From NCBI GenBank assembly GCA_027487555.1, contig JAIYDI010000042.1, forward strand, positions 62,001-126,000: 64,000 nt of DNA. The letters are read 5' to 3'. Below are positions 16,555 to 25,576 of the stretch, piece after piece (position 1 is the first letter of the stretch; each line of letters begins with the position of its first letter). The notes below the pieces were generated by a model that worked only from the letters and a program-made list of their open reading frames with translations, was not told the origin of the DNA and did not search any database. Position numbers and translations under genes: made by a program. Source of the stretch: Hyphomicrobiales bacterium. GTDB lineage: Bacteria > Pseudomonadota > Alphaproteobacteria > Rhizobiales > Devosiaceae.

Positions 16555-17541
16555 ATGAAGCTGAGCGCCCTCGACGAAACCTCCGCCAAGCCGGCCGTGA
16601 TCGGCCGCGACATGACCCTCGAGATCGTCCGCATCACCGAGGCTGCGGCGATTGCCGCCTCCGCCTGGCGCGGCAAGGGTGACGAGAAGGCGGCGGATGC
16701 CGCGGCCGTGGAGGCGATGCGGGCCGAGATGGGCCGCATCCGCATCCAGGGTCGCATCGTCATAGGCGAAGGCGAACGGGACGAGGCGCCGATGCTGTTC
16801 ATCGGCGAGGAGGTCGGCATGGGGCAGGGTCCCGAGGTCGACATCGCCGTAGATCCGCTCGAAGGCACGACGCTGTGCGCCAAGAACCAGCCCGACTCGA
16901 TCTGCGTACTCGCGATGGCCGAGCGCGGCGGGCTACTCAACGCGCCCGACGTCTATATGCACAAGCTCGCCATCGGGGCCGGCTATCCGGATGGCGTTGT
17001 CGACCTCGACCAGTCCCCCACCGACAATGTGCGGGCCCTCGCGCGCGCCAAGGGCGTCCCGGTCAACGAGATCACCGCTTGCGTGCTGGATCGCCCACGG
17101 CACGCGGCGCTGATCGAGGAATTGCGCAGCACCGGCATCGCCCTAAAGCTGATTTCCGATGGCGATATCGCCGGCATTATTCACGCGGTGAACGCCGAGG
17201 ATACCGGCATCGACATCTATCTTGGGTCGGGTGGCGCTCCCGAGGGGGTGCTGGCCGCTGCGGCGCTCCGCTGCATCGGCGGCCAGATGCAGGGCCGCCT
17301 GATCCTTGATACCGACGACAAACGCGACCGCGCGCGCCGCATGGGCATCACTGAGCCCAATCGCAAATACCGGACCGAGGAACTTGCCTCTGGCGACGTA
17401 CTATTTGCCGCTACCGGCGTGACGGATGGCAGCTTCCTGTCCGGCGTGCGCTTCCGCAAGGATCATGTTCGGACTCAAACCGTCGTCATGCGCTCATGGA
17501 GCCAGACAGTCCGCTGGATCACCGCCGAACATCGGCGCTGA
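16555..17541 (+). CDS. glpX: Class II fructose-1,6-bisphosphatase
   Basis: The 328-residue GlpX dephosphorylates fructose-1,6-bisphosphate in gluconeogenesis. Family signatures are all present: IGRDMTLEIVRITEAAAIAA at the start, IVIGEGERDEAPMLFIGEEVG near residue 65 (metal-binding acids), VDIAVDPLEGTTLCA near residue 95, and IYLGSGGAPEGVLAAAALRC near residue 225. It is 35 bp downstream of hom on the same strand, a pairing conserved in Hyphomicrobiales. A long palindrome follows the gene and probably ends transcription. Confidence 0.95.
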   Translation: MKLSALDETSAKPAVIGRDMTLEIVRITEAAAIAASAWRGKGDEKAADAAAVEAMRAEMGRIRIQGRIVIGEGERDEAPMLFIGEEVGMGQGPEVDIAVDPLEGTTLCAKNQPDSICVLAMAERGGLLNAPDVYMHKLAIGAGYPDGVVDLDQSPTDNVRALARAKGVPVNEITACVLDRPRHAALIEELRSTGIALKLISDGDIAGIIHAVNAEDTGIDIYLGSGGAPEGVLAAAALRCIGGQMQGRLILDTDDKRDRARRMGITEPNRKYRTEELASGDVLFAATGVTDGSFLSGVRFRKDHVRTQTVVMRSWSQTVRWITAEHRR

Positions 17542-17560
17542 GGCCCGACCCGCCCAAGAA

Positions 17561-17601
17561 CAGGAACCTCATCCTGAGCTTGTCGAAGGATGAGGTTCCT
17601 G
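17561..17601. repeat. REP-like palindrome between convergent glpX and Tim44-like genes
   Basis: Perfect 15-bp arms CAGGAACCTCATCCT (17561-17575) and AGGATGAGGTTCCTG (17587-17601) flank the 11-bp loop GAGCTTGTCGA. The core CCTGAGCTTGTCGAAGG is a palindromic intergenic element I have seen repeated in several alphaproteobacterial genomes. Its position between two convergent stops fits bidirectional termination. Confidence 0.7.
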
Positions 17602-17624
17602 TGGGATAATCTGATACCGCTTCG

Positions 17625-18575
17625 CTACGCGTCCTGGATGGCGCTGATGATCCACGGGGCGCCGATCTGGCGCCTGAAGGTCCAGACCTCGGTCGCTTCG
17701 GACACGCCATCGTTGCCGCCGACAATCTCGCCCGAATTGCTGTCGCGGAGGATATCGCGAGACTCGTAGCGCAGCGCCAGCGTGGCATATTCCGCGTTGT
17801 CCTCCCGCCAGGCCTCAGCGACATCGCCCGAGAGCAATTGAACGTCGAAGACCTCGTTGCGTACCCCGCGGGCGCGGTTGTCCTCCAGCTCGTCGGTCAG
17901 CACGCGCACGACTTCCGGAGTTGCTATCCGACGCAGCGTTGCCATGTCTTCTGCCGCATAGGCGGTCTGAAGCGTGATCAGCCCGCGCTCGAAGTCAGCA
18001 AGATCCGCGTCGGTGATGCCGATCTCGTCGCGTCGACCGGCACGCCGCGACGCGTTGGAGCGAGGGGCGGCGTTCGCCGAGCCGCTGCCCGCATATCCGC
18101 CACTGGCGCTGCCCTCATAGGCCGCCGGTCCCATGCCCGGCCCAGCCGCGGTGGCCCGACGACGGCGCATGAAGAACCACACGACGAGCGCAACGAGCCC
18201 GACCTGGAACAGCAGCGCCAGCAGACCCGCGCCACCGCCAAAGCCATAGCCGAACAACAAGCCGAAAAGGCCGCTGAACAGGAAGCCGCCCAGCATGGCG
18301 CCAGCGAAGCCGCTGAACATGCTGGGGCGCGGGCGGGCGGCCGCCGCGGCCGTTGCGCTACTGCTGCTGGCTGGTGACGTCGTCTCGGTGCGCTGCACAG
18401 GCGCGGTCGTCGTTGGCGAGGTTTGCGTCTGCGGAACCGCCCTCTCGGTGCGGACGCCACGACTGCCGAAGCTACCGCCGCGCCGCGCCTCGGCGGTATC
18501 GATGGCGACGATCGAAAAGGCCATCACCAGACTGGCGACAAGCGCGGTCAGACGAAAGCCCTTGGAGCTGAACAT
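17625..18575 (-). CDS. Tim44-like domain inner-membrane protein
   Basis: The 316-residue protein begins with a signal or anchor segment (TALVASLVMAFSIVAIDTAEA). A low-complexity RRGGSFGSRG plus Thr/Ser/Pro linker follows to about residue 80. Next come two Gly-rich hydrophobic segments (AMLGGFLFSGLFGLLFGYGF and LLALLFQVGLVALVVWFFM) followed by RRRR. The C-terminal 120 residues form a Tim44-like fold (DADLADFERGLITLQTAYA, EVWTFRRQIGAPWIISAIQD). Bacterial members are inner-membrane proteins of poorly defined function, related to mitochondrial import and ribosome-docking proteins. The order of parts is typical for alphaproteobacteria. Confidence 0.82.
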   Translation of the reverse strand: MFSSKGFRLTALVASLVMAFSIVAIDTAEARRGGSFGSRGVRTERAVPQTQTSPTTTAPVQRTETTSPASSSSATAAAAARPRPSMFSGFAGAMLGGFLFSGLFGLLFGYGFGGGAGLLALLFQVGLVALVVWFFMRRRRATAAGPGMGPAAYEGSASGGYAGSGSANAAPRSNASRRAGRRDEIGITDADLADFERGLITLQTAYAAEDMATLRRIATPEVVRVLTDELEDNRARGVRNEVFDVQLLSGDVAEAWREDNAEYATLALRYESRDILRDSNSGEIVGGNDGVSEATEVWTFRRQIGAPWIISAIQDA

Positions 18576-18682
18576 TCCGGATCCCTCTTGAATTCAAGAG
18601 ATCACCATATGGAGACAGCGACGGCCAATGTGTAGGGCCAGCCGACCCGAACGCTGCGATTTTCTCTCGGGTCGCCGAAGCC

Positions 18683-19273
18683 TTAGTTCAACCGCCCCTC
18701 GTCCAGCGCCTTCAGGATCCAGTCGCGGTATTTTGGGTCCTTGTCATTGATCTCTGGCATCACCCGGCTCGCCTCTGTCATGAAGAAGCGGTAGTCGCGC
18801 CCCATCTCCTGGCCGCGGAGGGTATGCATGTCGAGCGCCACATCGGGGATTTCAGGCAGGTTCTCGCCGAGTTCCACCGAGCGCTTCGCCCAGTTGACCA
18901 TGTCGTCGGTCGTGCGGTCCTTCTTCGACGTCGCCAGCACGCGGATTGCATGTGCTGCAAACAGAAACCGGTCACCGGCCGGGCGCGGGTAGCGCTTGTG
19001 CTGCTGGTAAAGTGTTTCGACCAGCACCGGCGCATCGAGATTGCCGAAGCCGATATCCTCCACCGCCATCACGCACAGACGCGACCAAAGCATTTCCTCC
19101 ATTTCTGCGCTGGTGATGAACATCTCCCAGCCAAGCAGCAGCACATTATCGAGCATGCCGCGACGCATGCATTTCTGCAGTGCCGAGATAACCTCATCGG
19201 CGGCAAAGCCGTGCTCGGTCGTCGTGCGTTGCCACGGATCGGGCGGCTGCTGGACCTTCACCATCGTCTCCAT
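18683..19273 (-). CDS. Stand-alone protein resembling the C-terminal domain of MgsA/RarA
   Basis: The 196-residue helical protein contains DEVISALQKCMRRGMLDNVLLL, then SRLCVMAVEDIGFGNLDAPVL near residue 65, and FAAHAIRVLATSKKDRTTDDMVNWAK near residue 105. The VEDIG-x-G and A-xx-LA-x-SKK pattern resembles the clamp-loader-like C-terminal domain of MgsA/RarA AAA+ proteins, in which the motif reads SEDIGLADP. No AAA+ ATPase domain is present, and the frame closes upstream, so this is a separate domain protein rather than a visible fragment. recJ, a repair nuclease gene, is divergent from it 200 bp away. Met4 is an alternative start. Confidence 0.55.
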   Translation of the reverse strand: METMVKVQQPPDPWQRTTTEHGFAADEVISALQKCMRRGMLDNVLLLGWEMFITSAEMEEMLWSRLCVMAVEDIGFGNLDAPVLVETLYQQHKRYPRPAGDRFLFAAHAIRVLATSKKDRTTDDMVNWAKRSVELGENLPEIPDVALDMHTLRGQEMGRDYRFFMTEASRVMPEINDKDPKYRDWILKALDEGRLN

Positions 19274-19474
19274 CCTTCTTCAATCGCGGCGGCGCCGCCG
19301 CAGAATCATGCCGTTCGCTCTACAGCGATCATGGCATTGCGCAGCCAGCTTGGCAGCCCGCCCCCGTCCGACGACGCTGCATGGAGCCGTGGCGCAAAAA
19401 ACAAGCCCGGGCAAGCGCTGGGAAACTGTCGATCGGCACTCGACCCGGCGCAAAGTTCTGCTTAACTCCCCGCC

Positions 19475-21265
19475 ATGCAGACCGAACGCCGCCATTTTCT
19501 CGATGTCGAGGCCTCAGTGTCCGGTCGCCCCTGGGTGGATCGGCTCACTCAGGCGGCCCAGCGCAATGCGCTGGCGATTTCGCAGAAGCACGAGGTCTCC
19601 GATATTCTGTCGCGAATTCTCGCCGCGCGCGAAGTGCCCGAGGCCGAGGTCGCCGATTACCTTGCCCCGACCATCCGCGCGCTGATGCCGGATCCGTCGA
19701 CCCTGGCCGATATGGATGCGCTGGCCGAACGCCTCGCGACCGCGGTTGCCGACAAAGAGAAGGTCGCGCTGTTCGGCGACTACGATGTCGATGGCGCCTG
19801 TTCCACCGCGCTAATGGCACGTTACCTCAGGCATTTTGGTCTCGACCCCGAGGTCTATATCCCGGACCGGGTTTTCGAGGGCTATGGCCCCAATATCAAT
19901 GCCATCGACCGGCTGGCGGCGGCCGGAGCGACCCTTCTGATCACGCTCGATTGCGGCACCACGAGCGACGGCCCGATTCGCCATGCGCGGCAACGCGGCC
20001 TCGATGTGCTCGTTATCGACCATCATCTTTCGGACAAGGATCTGCCGGAGGCGAATGCACTGGTGAATCCGAACCGGCCCGACGACATATCCGGGCTCGG
20101 CTACCTCTGCGCCGCTGGCGTCACCTTCATGGTCCTCGTCGCTGTGAACCGCGCCCTCCGCAAGCGTGGCGATACCGGTCTCCCTGATCTTATGGGGCTG
20201 ATCGACCTGGTCGGGCTTGCGACCGTCTGCGACGTGGTGCCCCTGAAGGGCCTGAACCGCGCCTTCGTGCAGCGCGGCCTCGAGATCGCGCGGGAAGGGC
20301 GCAATCGCGGCATCGCCGCGCTTGGCCTTGCCGCCCGCATTTCCGGACCGCTCAATCCGTATCATTTTGGATACCTGATAGGCCCGCGTATCAACGCAGG
20401 TGGGCGGATCGGCGATGCGGCTCTTGGCTCGCGGCTGCTGACGCTCGAGGATGAGCAGCAGGCCATGATCATCGCAGCGCAGCTCAACGAACTGAACGCC
20501 GAGCGCCAGCGCATCGAACTCGCAGCCGTCGAGCAGGCCTATGCCGCGGCCGAGGCCGAAATCGGCAGCGGCGAGGGCCCGCCGATCCTCGTCCTCGCCT
20601 CGGCCGACTGGCACCCGGGCGTGGTTGGGCTCGTCGCGGCGCGCCTCAAGGAGCGCTTTGACCGCCCGGCATTCGCCATTGCGATAGGCGCGGATGGCGG
20701 CGGTACCGGGTCTGGCCGCTCGGTGCCGGGCGTCGATCTGGGCACCGCGGTCATCGCCGCCGTCGAGAAGGGCCTCGTGATGAAGGGCGGCGGTCACGCC
20801 ATGGCGGCAGGGATCACGCTCTCGCCCGAGCAGTTCCCCGCATTCAGGGCGCACCTTTTCGAACTGCTCGGCGACAGCGTTGCCACCGCGCGCGCCCGCC
20901 GCGACCTCGAAATCGACGCAGCCATGACGGCGCGCGGCGCTGCAACCGGCTTCGTGCACGATCTCGAGCGGGTCGGCCCATTCGGATCAGGCAACCCGCA
21001 GCCGGTTTTCGCGTTTCCTTCCCATCGCGCACGGTTCGCCGAAATCGTCGGCGCCGGCGGGCACGTAAAGTTCACCCTTTCTGCCGATGATGCGGGACGG
21101 CTCAAGGCCATCGCCTTTCGTGCCGCGGGATCGCCACTCGGCGATGCCTTGCTATCGGCTGGCGATCGGCCCATGCATCTTGCCGGCACGCTCTCACTCG
21201 ACCATTGGCAGGGCCGCGAGGAGGTGCAGTTTCGTGCCACCGATGCGGCCTGGCCGCGAAACTAG
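19475..21265 (+). CDS. recJ: Single-stranded-DNA-specific exonuclease RecJ
   Basis: The 596-residue RecJ has the DHH phosphoesterase motifs: VALFGDYDVDGACSTALMAR near residue 92, LLITLDCGTT near residue 150, VLVIDHHLSDKDLPEA near residue 172, and LATVCDVVPLKGLNR near residue 247. The DHHA1-type RNA/DNA-binding portion follows with GPRINAGGRIGDA and MKGGGHAMAAGITLSPEQ near residue 430. The OB-fold end is also present (FGSGNPQPVFAFP). It degrades 5' single-stranded ends in recombination and mismatch repair. Length is normal. A candidate stress promoter starts 5 bp after the stop. Confidence 0.95.
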   Translation: MQTERRHFLDVEASVSGRPWVDRLTQAAQRNALAISQKHEVSDILSRILAAREVPEAEVADYLAPTIRALMPDPSTLADMDALAERLATAVADKEKVALFGDYDVDGACSTALMARYLRHFGLDPEVYIPDRVFEGYGPNINAIDRLAAAGATLLITLDCGTTSDGPIRHARQRGLDVLVIDHHLSDKDLPEANALVNPNRPDDISGLGYLCAAGVTFMVLVAVNRALRKRGDTGLPDLMGLIDLVGLATVCDVVPLKGLNRAFVQRGLEIAREGRNRGIAALGLAARISGPLNPYHFGYLIGPRINAGGRIGDAALGSRLLTLEDEQQAMIIAAQLNELNAERQRIELAAVEQAYAAAEAEIGSGEGPPILVLASADWHPGVVGLVAARLKERFDRPAFAIAIGADGGGTGSGRSVPGVDLGTAVIAAVEKGLVMKGGGHAMAAGITLSPEQFPAFRAHLFELLGDSVATARARRDLEIDAAMTARGAATGFVHDLERVGPFGSGNPQPVFAFPSHRARFAEIVGAGGHVKFTLSADDAGRLKAIAFRAAGSPLGDALLSAGDRPMHLAGTLSLDHWQGREEVQFRATDAAWPRN

Positions 21266-21269
21266 TATC

Positions 21270-21298
21270 TGATCCGGCGCGTAGCTTCTTGCGTAGCC
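21270..21298 (+). promoter_or_regulatory. Candidate sigma-E (ECF11/RpoE) promoter of the amine oxidase-DUF1365-CFA operon
   Basis: TGATCC (21270-21275) is followed after 18 bp by TAGCC (21294-21298), 30 bp upstream of the first gene. The same elements with the same 18-bp spacing occur upstream of the sigma factor gene on the other strand (26834-26862). TGATC-type -35 boxes are characteristic of RpoE-ChrR promoters. Confidence 0.65.
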
Positions 21299-21327
21299 TC
21301 AACAATATCGTTTGGAGACGTGCAGGT

Positions 21328-22665
21328 ATGACCCAGAAGTCGGTCGCAATCATCGGGTCAGGAATATCTGGACTCTCGGCCGCTTGGCTGCTTTCACGTA
21401 GCGCAAAGGTAACGCTTTTCGAAAAGGCCGCCCGGCTGGGCGGACACTCGAACACTATAGATGCAGAGACGCCCAAGGGGCCGGTTGCTGTCGATACGGG
21501 CTTCATTGTCTACAACGACAAGAATTATCCGAACCTCAAGGCGTTGTTTGAACACTTGTCGGTCCCGACCGCCAAGAGCGACATGGGTTTTGCCGTTTCG
21601 GTAGAATCCGGCCGGATGGAATATTCCGGCCAGCACCTACCCGGCCTGTTCGGCCAGCGGCGCAACCTTTTCCGCGCTGAGCACTGGCAGTTGGTGCGAG
21701 ATATCATGCGCTTCTTCCGCCTCGCCGAGAAGCAAGCGGAGGGCATTGAGGAAACGCTGTCGATCGGCGCGTTCCTCGAGATGCACGGCTATTCCCGTGT
21801 ATTCATCGAGGATCACCTGCTGCCGATATCAGCGGCCATCTGGTCGACCCCGACGCGCGCCATGCTGGAGTTCCCGGCGCGTACCTTCATCGACTTTTTC
21901 GCCAACCACAGCCTTCTGCAGGTCACCGGTCGTCCGCGCTGGCGGACCGTAACCGGCGGCTCGCGCGAATATGTCTCACGGATCGTCGCCGACACGCAGA
22001 TGGATACAGTGCTCAATTCCGGCATAGCGTCGGTGCTGCGCTCGAATGGTCGCGTCGAGCTGGTCCTCGCCGACGGGCATCGCCGGCAGTTCGATGAGGT
22101 TGTGTTTGCCTGCCACGCCAATGAGGCGCTTGCTCTGATCGGCGATGCTAGCGAAGACGAGCAGCGCCTGCTGGGTGCCTTCCGCTACAGTTCCAACCGG
22201 GCCGTGCTCCACACCGACCGGCGCTTCATGCCACGCCGCCGGCACCTGTGGAGCGCATGGAACTATCTGCGCACCTGTTCGGAAACCGAGACGGCGTTGA
22301 GCCTGACCTACTGGATGAACAAGCTTCAGCCGCTCAAAACACGCACACCCGTTTTTGTTACGCTCAATCCGGGGCACGATTTCGCGCCGGGCACCGTGCA
22401 GTACGAGGTTGATTACGAGCACCCGCTGTTCGACTCCGCCGCCATCGCCGCGCAGCGCGATATCTGGCGCATCCAGGGCCGCAATTCTATCTGGTTCGCG
22501 GGCGCTTGGCTCGGCCATGGTTTCCACGAGGATGGCCTCCAGTCCGGCCTCGAGGTCGCCGAGCGCATCGGAGGCGATGAGCGTCCCTGGACTGTGCCTG
22601 CTGCGCGTGGTCGCATCGCCCATAACTGGGCGGCAGAGGGTCAGTTGCAATGGGCAGCGGAGTGA
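21328..22665 (+). CDS. FAD-dependent amine oxidase-like flavoprotein
   Basis: The 445-residue protein starts MTQKSVAIIGSGISGLSAAW with the dinucleotide-binding GxGxxG motif, and RLGGHSNTID and GPVAVDTGFIVYNDKNYPNL follow. This is the NAD(P)-binding/amine oxidase family that accompanies CFA-synthase-like genes; members are thought to desaturate or oxidise fatty-acyl chains or cofactors. The C-terminal NSIWFAGAWLGHGFHEDGL closes the FAD site. I start at 21328, with GGAG about 12 bp upstream; the longer frame overlaps recJ. It overlaps the DUF1365 gene by 16 bp. In Rhodobacter, relatives belong to the RpoE/ChrR regulon and have been linked to furan fatty acid formation. Confidence 0.85.
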   Translation: MTQKSVAIIGSGISGLSAAWLLSRSAKVTLFEKAARLGGHSNTIDAETPKGPVAVDTGFIVYNDKNYPNLKALFEHLSVPTAKSDMGFAVSVESGRMEYSGQHLPGLFGQRRNLFRAEHWQLVRDIMRFFRLAEKQAEGIEETLSIGAFLEMHGYSRVFIEDHLLPISAAIWSTPTRAMLEFPARTFIDFFANHSLLQVTGRPRWRTVTGGSREYVSRIVADTQMDTVLNSGIASVLRSNGRVELVLADGHRRQFDEVVFACHANEALALIGDASEDEQRLLGAFRYSSNRAVLHTDRRFMPRRRHLWSAWNYLRTCSETETALSLTYWMNKLQPLKTRTPVFVTLNPGHDFAPGTVQYEVDYEHPLFDSAAIAAQRDIWRIQGRNSIWFAGAWLGHGFHEDGLQSGLEVAERIGGDERPWTVPAARGRIAHNWAAEGQLQWAAE

Positions 22666-23444
22666 TCGGCCAGACCGAAGCTGCGGGAGCCATCTATAGT
22701 GGCGACGTCGTCCATAAACGTGTGCGCCCAAAACGGCACGAGCTGCGGTATTCGGTGTTTGCACTGCTGGTCGACCTCGACCGGATGGGGGCGCTCGCAA
22801 AGTCTCTCAGGTTGTTTTCGCATAACCGCTTCAACCTGATCTCGTTCTACGACAAGGACTTCGGTGGCCATGACGGCACGCCACCCGCGGACTTTATCCG
22901 GGCCCGGGCGATCGAACAGGGGATCGCCGAGCCGATCGCCCGCATTCGCATGCTGGCCTATCCGCGCATCGCGGGATTCGCGTTCAATCCGCTCACCGTG
23001 TACTTTTGCGACGGGGCCGATGGCGAACCGGTGCTGATCGTCTACGAGGTGCACAACACCTTCGGTGAACACCATTTCTACTTCTCAAGCCTCAGCCTTG
23101 AGAATGGCGTCGCGACGCACTCAGTCAAGAAGCAATTCTACGTATCGCCCTTCAATTCCTACGAAGGGCACTACCGGTTCACGATCCGGCCGCCGGCCGA
23201 AAAAGTGTTTACCGGTATTGTGTTGGAGACGGACGAGGGGCCGCTGCTCAGCGCGTGGTTCGATGCAAGTCGCACCGAACTGACCGATGGGCAGCTGCTC
23301 AAACTGATGCTTGCATATCCCCTTATGACAGCTAAAATTGTGTTGGGAATTCACTGGGAAGCGCTGCTGTTGTGGCTCAAAGGTGTGCCGCCGACCTTGG
23401 GTCTGCGCCGCCGAGTGGGCAAGCCGGGCGCAGCACGACGATAG
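22650..23444 (+). CDS. DUF1365 family protein
   Basis: The 264-residue protein has the DUF1365 hallmarks: SGDVVHKRVRPKRHELRYSV near the N-terminus, ALLVDLDRM, RIRMLAYPRIAGFAFNPLTV near residue 100, and VYEVHNTFGEHHFY near residue 130. Biochemical function is unproven. The constant company of flavin amine oxidase and CFA-like genes points to fatty-acid modification. The start lies 16 bp inside the upstream gene and the next gene begins 16 bp after its stop, so all three are probably one transcript. Confidence 0.9.
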   Translation: MGSGVIGQTEAAGAIYSGDVVHKRVRPKRHELRYSVFALLVDLDRMGALAKSLRLFSHNRFNLISFYDKDFGGHDGTPPADFIRARAIEQGIAEPIARIRMLAYPRIAGFAFNPLTVYFCDGADGEPVLIVYEVHNTFGEHHFYFSSLSLENGVATHSVKKQFYVSPFNSYEGHYRFTIRPPAEKVFTGIVLETDEGPLLSAWFDASRTELTDGQLLKLMLAYPLMTAKIVLGIHWEALLLWLKGVPPTLGLRRRVGKPGAARR

Positions 23445-23460
23445 TCTGGATATTGGTTGA

Positions 23461-24696
23461 ATGGATAAGCTCGCGGTCGATCCCAGTTCCGGTACGCCGA
23501 CGCTGATGACAAATCTCTTGTCGACGGCGGCAGCCTTCTTCGGCAGACAGCTGATCGGCAAGCCCAAGCAGGGCAGCGTCACGGTCACCTTCCCCAACGG
23601 CAAGACGCGCACCTATGGGAGCCCGGGCACTGGACAGCATGCCAGCATCCGGCTCAGGAACTTCGATGTCGTGTCCAAGACACTGAAGCGCGGCACCGTG
23701 GGTTTTGCGCAATCCTATATTGATGGCGACGTGGAGGTTGACGACCTGACGGCGCTGTTCCGGTATTTCGTGCAGAACCGCAATGTCCTCGATGGCGGCA
23801 AATCCAGCTGGTATGGCCGCGCCGCCCAGGATATCGCCTACCACCTGTCGCGCAGCAACTCCAAGGAAGGCTCGAAGAAGAACATCTCCGAGCACTACGA
23901 CCTCGGCAACGACTTCTATTCCGAGTGGCTCGACCCATCGATGACCTATTCCTCGGCCTATTATTCCGAGGCCGATCTGACGCTTGAGCAGGCGCAGGTC
24001 GAAAAGTATCGCAAGGTCGCCGATATGGCTGGGCTCAAGCCCGGCGACAGCGTTCTGGAAATCGGCTGTGGCTGGGGCGGTTTCGCCGAAACTGCCGCGC
24101 GTGACTACCAGGCCAATGTCCACGGCATCACTCTGTCAGCCGAGCAGCTGAAATTCGCGAACGATCGGATGAAGCGTCACGGGCTCGATCATCTCGCCAA
24201 GCTGCATTTCGAGGACTACCGCGACACGCAGGGCCAGTTCGACCATGTTGCCTCGATCGAGATGATCGAGGCGGTGGGCGAGGAGAACTGGCCCAGCTAT
24301 TTCCGTACGGTGCACGACCGCTTGAAGCCGGGCGGCACCGCCGCCATCCAGGCAATCACCATTGCCGAGGAAGATTTCGACGATTACCGCGCCCGCCCAG
24401 ATTTCATCCAGCGCTTCATCTTTCCCGGCGGCATGCTGCTAACCAAGTCGGCAATGCGTGACCAGGGTGAGAAGGTGGGCCTCGTTCTCGATACTTTCGA
24501 GTGCTTTCGCCTGAGTTACGCCAAGACACTTGCGCTTTGGCGTGAGCGCTTCCTCGACCGCTGGTCGGAGATCAAGAAGCTTGGGTACTCTGAGGAATTC
24601 CGCCGCAAGTGGGTGTACTACCTCAGCTATTGCGAGGCAGGTTTCGCCGAGGGCTCGATCGACGTGGGCATATATCAGTATCGCCGCCCGCTCTGA
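23461..24696 (+). CDS. cfa: Cyclopropane-fatty-acyl-phospholipid synthase-like methyltransferase
   Basis: The 411-residue SAM-dependent methyltransferase shows KNISEHYDLGNDFYSEWLDP near residue 140, then MTYSSAYYSEADLTLEQAQ and VLEIGCGWGGFAETAARDY near residue 198 (SAM motif I). MIEAVGEENWPSYF follows near residue 265. CFA synthases add a methylene bridge to unsaturated acyl chains in membrane phospholipids, while close relatives such as UfaM-type enzymes add a methyl group instead. Context with an amine oxidase, DUF1365 and a candidate sigma-E promoter favours the second kind. It is the last gene of the operon and faces the SDR gene. Confidence 0.88.
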   Translation: MDKLAVDPSSGTPTLMTNLLSTAAAFFGRQLIGKPKQGSVTVTFPNGKTRTYGSPGTGQHASIRLRNFDVVSKTLKRGTVGFAQSYIDGDVEVDDLTALFRYFVQNRNVLDGGKSSWYGRAAQDIAYHLSRSNSKEGSKKNISEHYDLGNDFYSEWLDPSMTYSSAYYSEADLTLEQAQVEKYRKVADMAGLKPGDSVLEIGCGWGGFAETAARDYQANVHGITLSAEQLKFANDRMKRHGLDHLAKLHFEDYRDTQGQFDHVASIEMIEAVGEENWPSYFRTVHDRLKPGGTAAIQAITIAEEDFDDYRARPDFIQRFIFPGGMLLTKSAMRDQGEKVGLVLDTFECFRLSYAKTLALWRERFLDRWSEIKKLGYSEEFRRKWVYYLSYCEAGFAEGSIDVGIYQYRRPL

Positions 24697-24817
24697 GCGG
24701 GCCGTCGCTTGCGCCTTGATGCGGACGGGCAGCCTCGTCTCCGGGCAGAGCGGGCTGAGCCGACAAGGCGCGACGCTGGAAGCGTCCCCAGCGACCGTGC
24801 AACTGAGACCACGCCGC

Positions 24818-25576
24818 CTACTTGGGCATCATCTTGTCTGTGATGGCGAAGGCCAGAGGATAGGGTAGAATTCTCAGTACCTTGAGAATCCAGGCCATCC
24901 GGCGCGGGAACGCTACCTCGAACTTCGCTGAGTTCAGCAGGCCGTCAAGGGTGCGCTCGGCCGCCTCATCGGTTTCAAGCAGAAACGGCATCGGGAAATC
25001 GTTCTTCGCGGTCAATGGCGACTTGAAGAAGCCAGGCGACACCAGCCGCACAGCGATGCCTTTCGGCTTCAATTCGGTACGCATCGATTGTGCGAGGCTG
25101 ATCAGTGCAGCCTTCGTTGCATTGTACGCGGCGGCCCGAGGCAAGCCAAAATAGCCGGCGACCGATGCAATGATCGCAAACTGCCCGCCACCGCGCGCCG
25201 CCATTTCCTGCGTTACCGGGTTGGACATGCGCACGAGGCCCATCAGGTTCGTATCGACGATCTGCTGGAACTTCGCGGCGTCGTAGTCGCCTACATCCAT
25301 GGGCTGCCAGGCCGCGGCGCCATAGATGAAAAGGTCGATCTGCCGGTGGTCTAGCCCGACTTGCCGCACCACGCGCTGGATGGCGACACTATCGGTCACG
25401 TCCAGCGCATAGGCGATGATCTTCGTGGGGTTGTGCCGCGCCGTTTCGTCCAGCGCTTCCTGGCGGCGACCGGAAATCGCCACCGTCCAGCCGCGGTTCG
25501 CAAGCATCCTGGCCATAGCGGCCCCAATACCGGAGCCGCCGCCCACGATCCATGCGACCCCCGGCTGCGTGCTCAT
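24818..25576 (-). CDS. Short-chain dehydrogenase/reductase
   Basis: The 252-residue SDR starts MSTQPGVAWIVGGGSGIGAA with the TGxxxGxG-type NAD(P) loop (here GGGSGIG). NNAG is replaced by YGAAAW, the catalytic Ser is in IIASVAGYFG, and the YxxxK pair is in AAAYNATKAAL. PGFFKSPLTAKNDFPMPF lies downstream. Substrate is unknown. Its ATG overlaps the chrR stop by 4 bp, making it the third gene of the rpoE-chrR-sdr operon. Rhodobacter RpoE-controlled genes include a similar SDR. The upstream 27-residue extension of the frame lies inside chrR and is ignored. Confidence 0.88.
   Translation of the reverse strand: MSTQPGVAWIVGGGSGIGAAMARMLANRGWTVAISGRRQEALDETARHNPTKIIAYALDVTDSVAIQRVVRQVGLDHRQIDLFIYGAAAWQPMDVGDYDAAKFQQIVDTNLMGLVRMSNPVTQEMAARGGGQFAIIASVAGYFGLPRAAAYNATKAALISLAQSMRTELKPKGIAVRLVSPGFFKSPLTAKNDFPMPFLLETDEAAERTLDGLLNSAKFEVAFPRRMAWILKVLRILPYPLAFAITDKMMPK

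Noticed and set aside
19811-20959. A 382-codon minus-strand frame inside recJ
   Set aside because: It is opposite complete DHH motifs of recJ and has no family features.
24697-24817. Inverted repeat GCGCCTTG/CAAGGCGC between cfa and the SDR gene as a terminator
   Set aside because: The arms are only 8 bp, the loop is over 50 bp and no T-run follows, so I could not support it.
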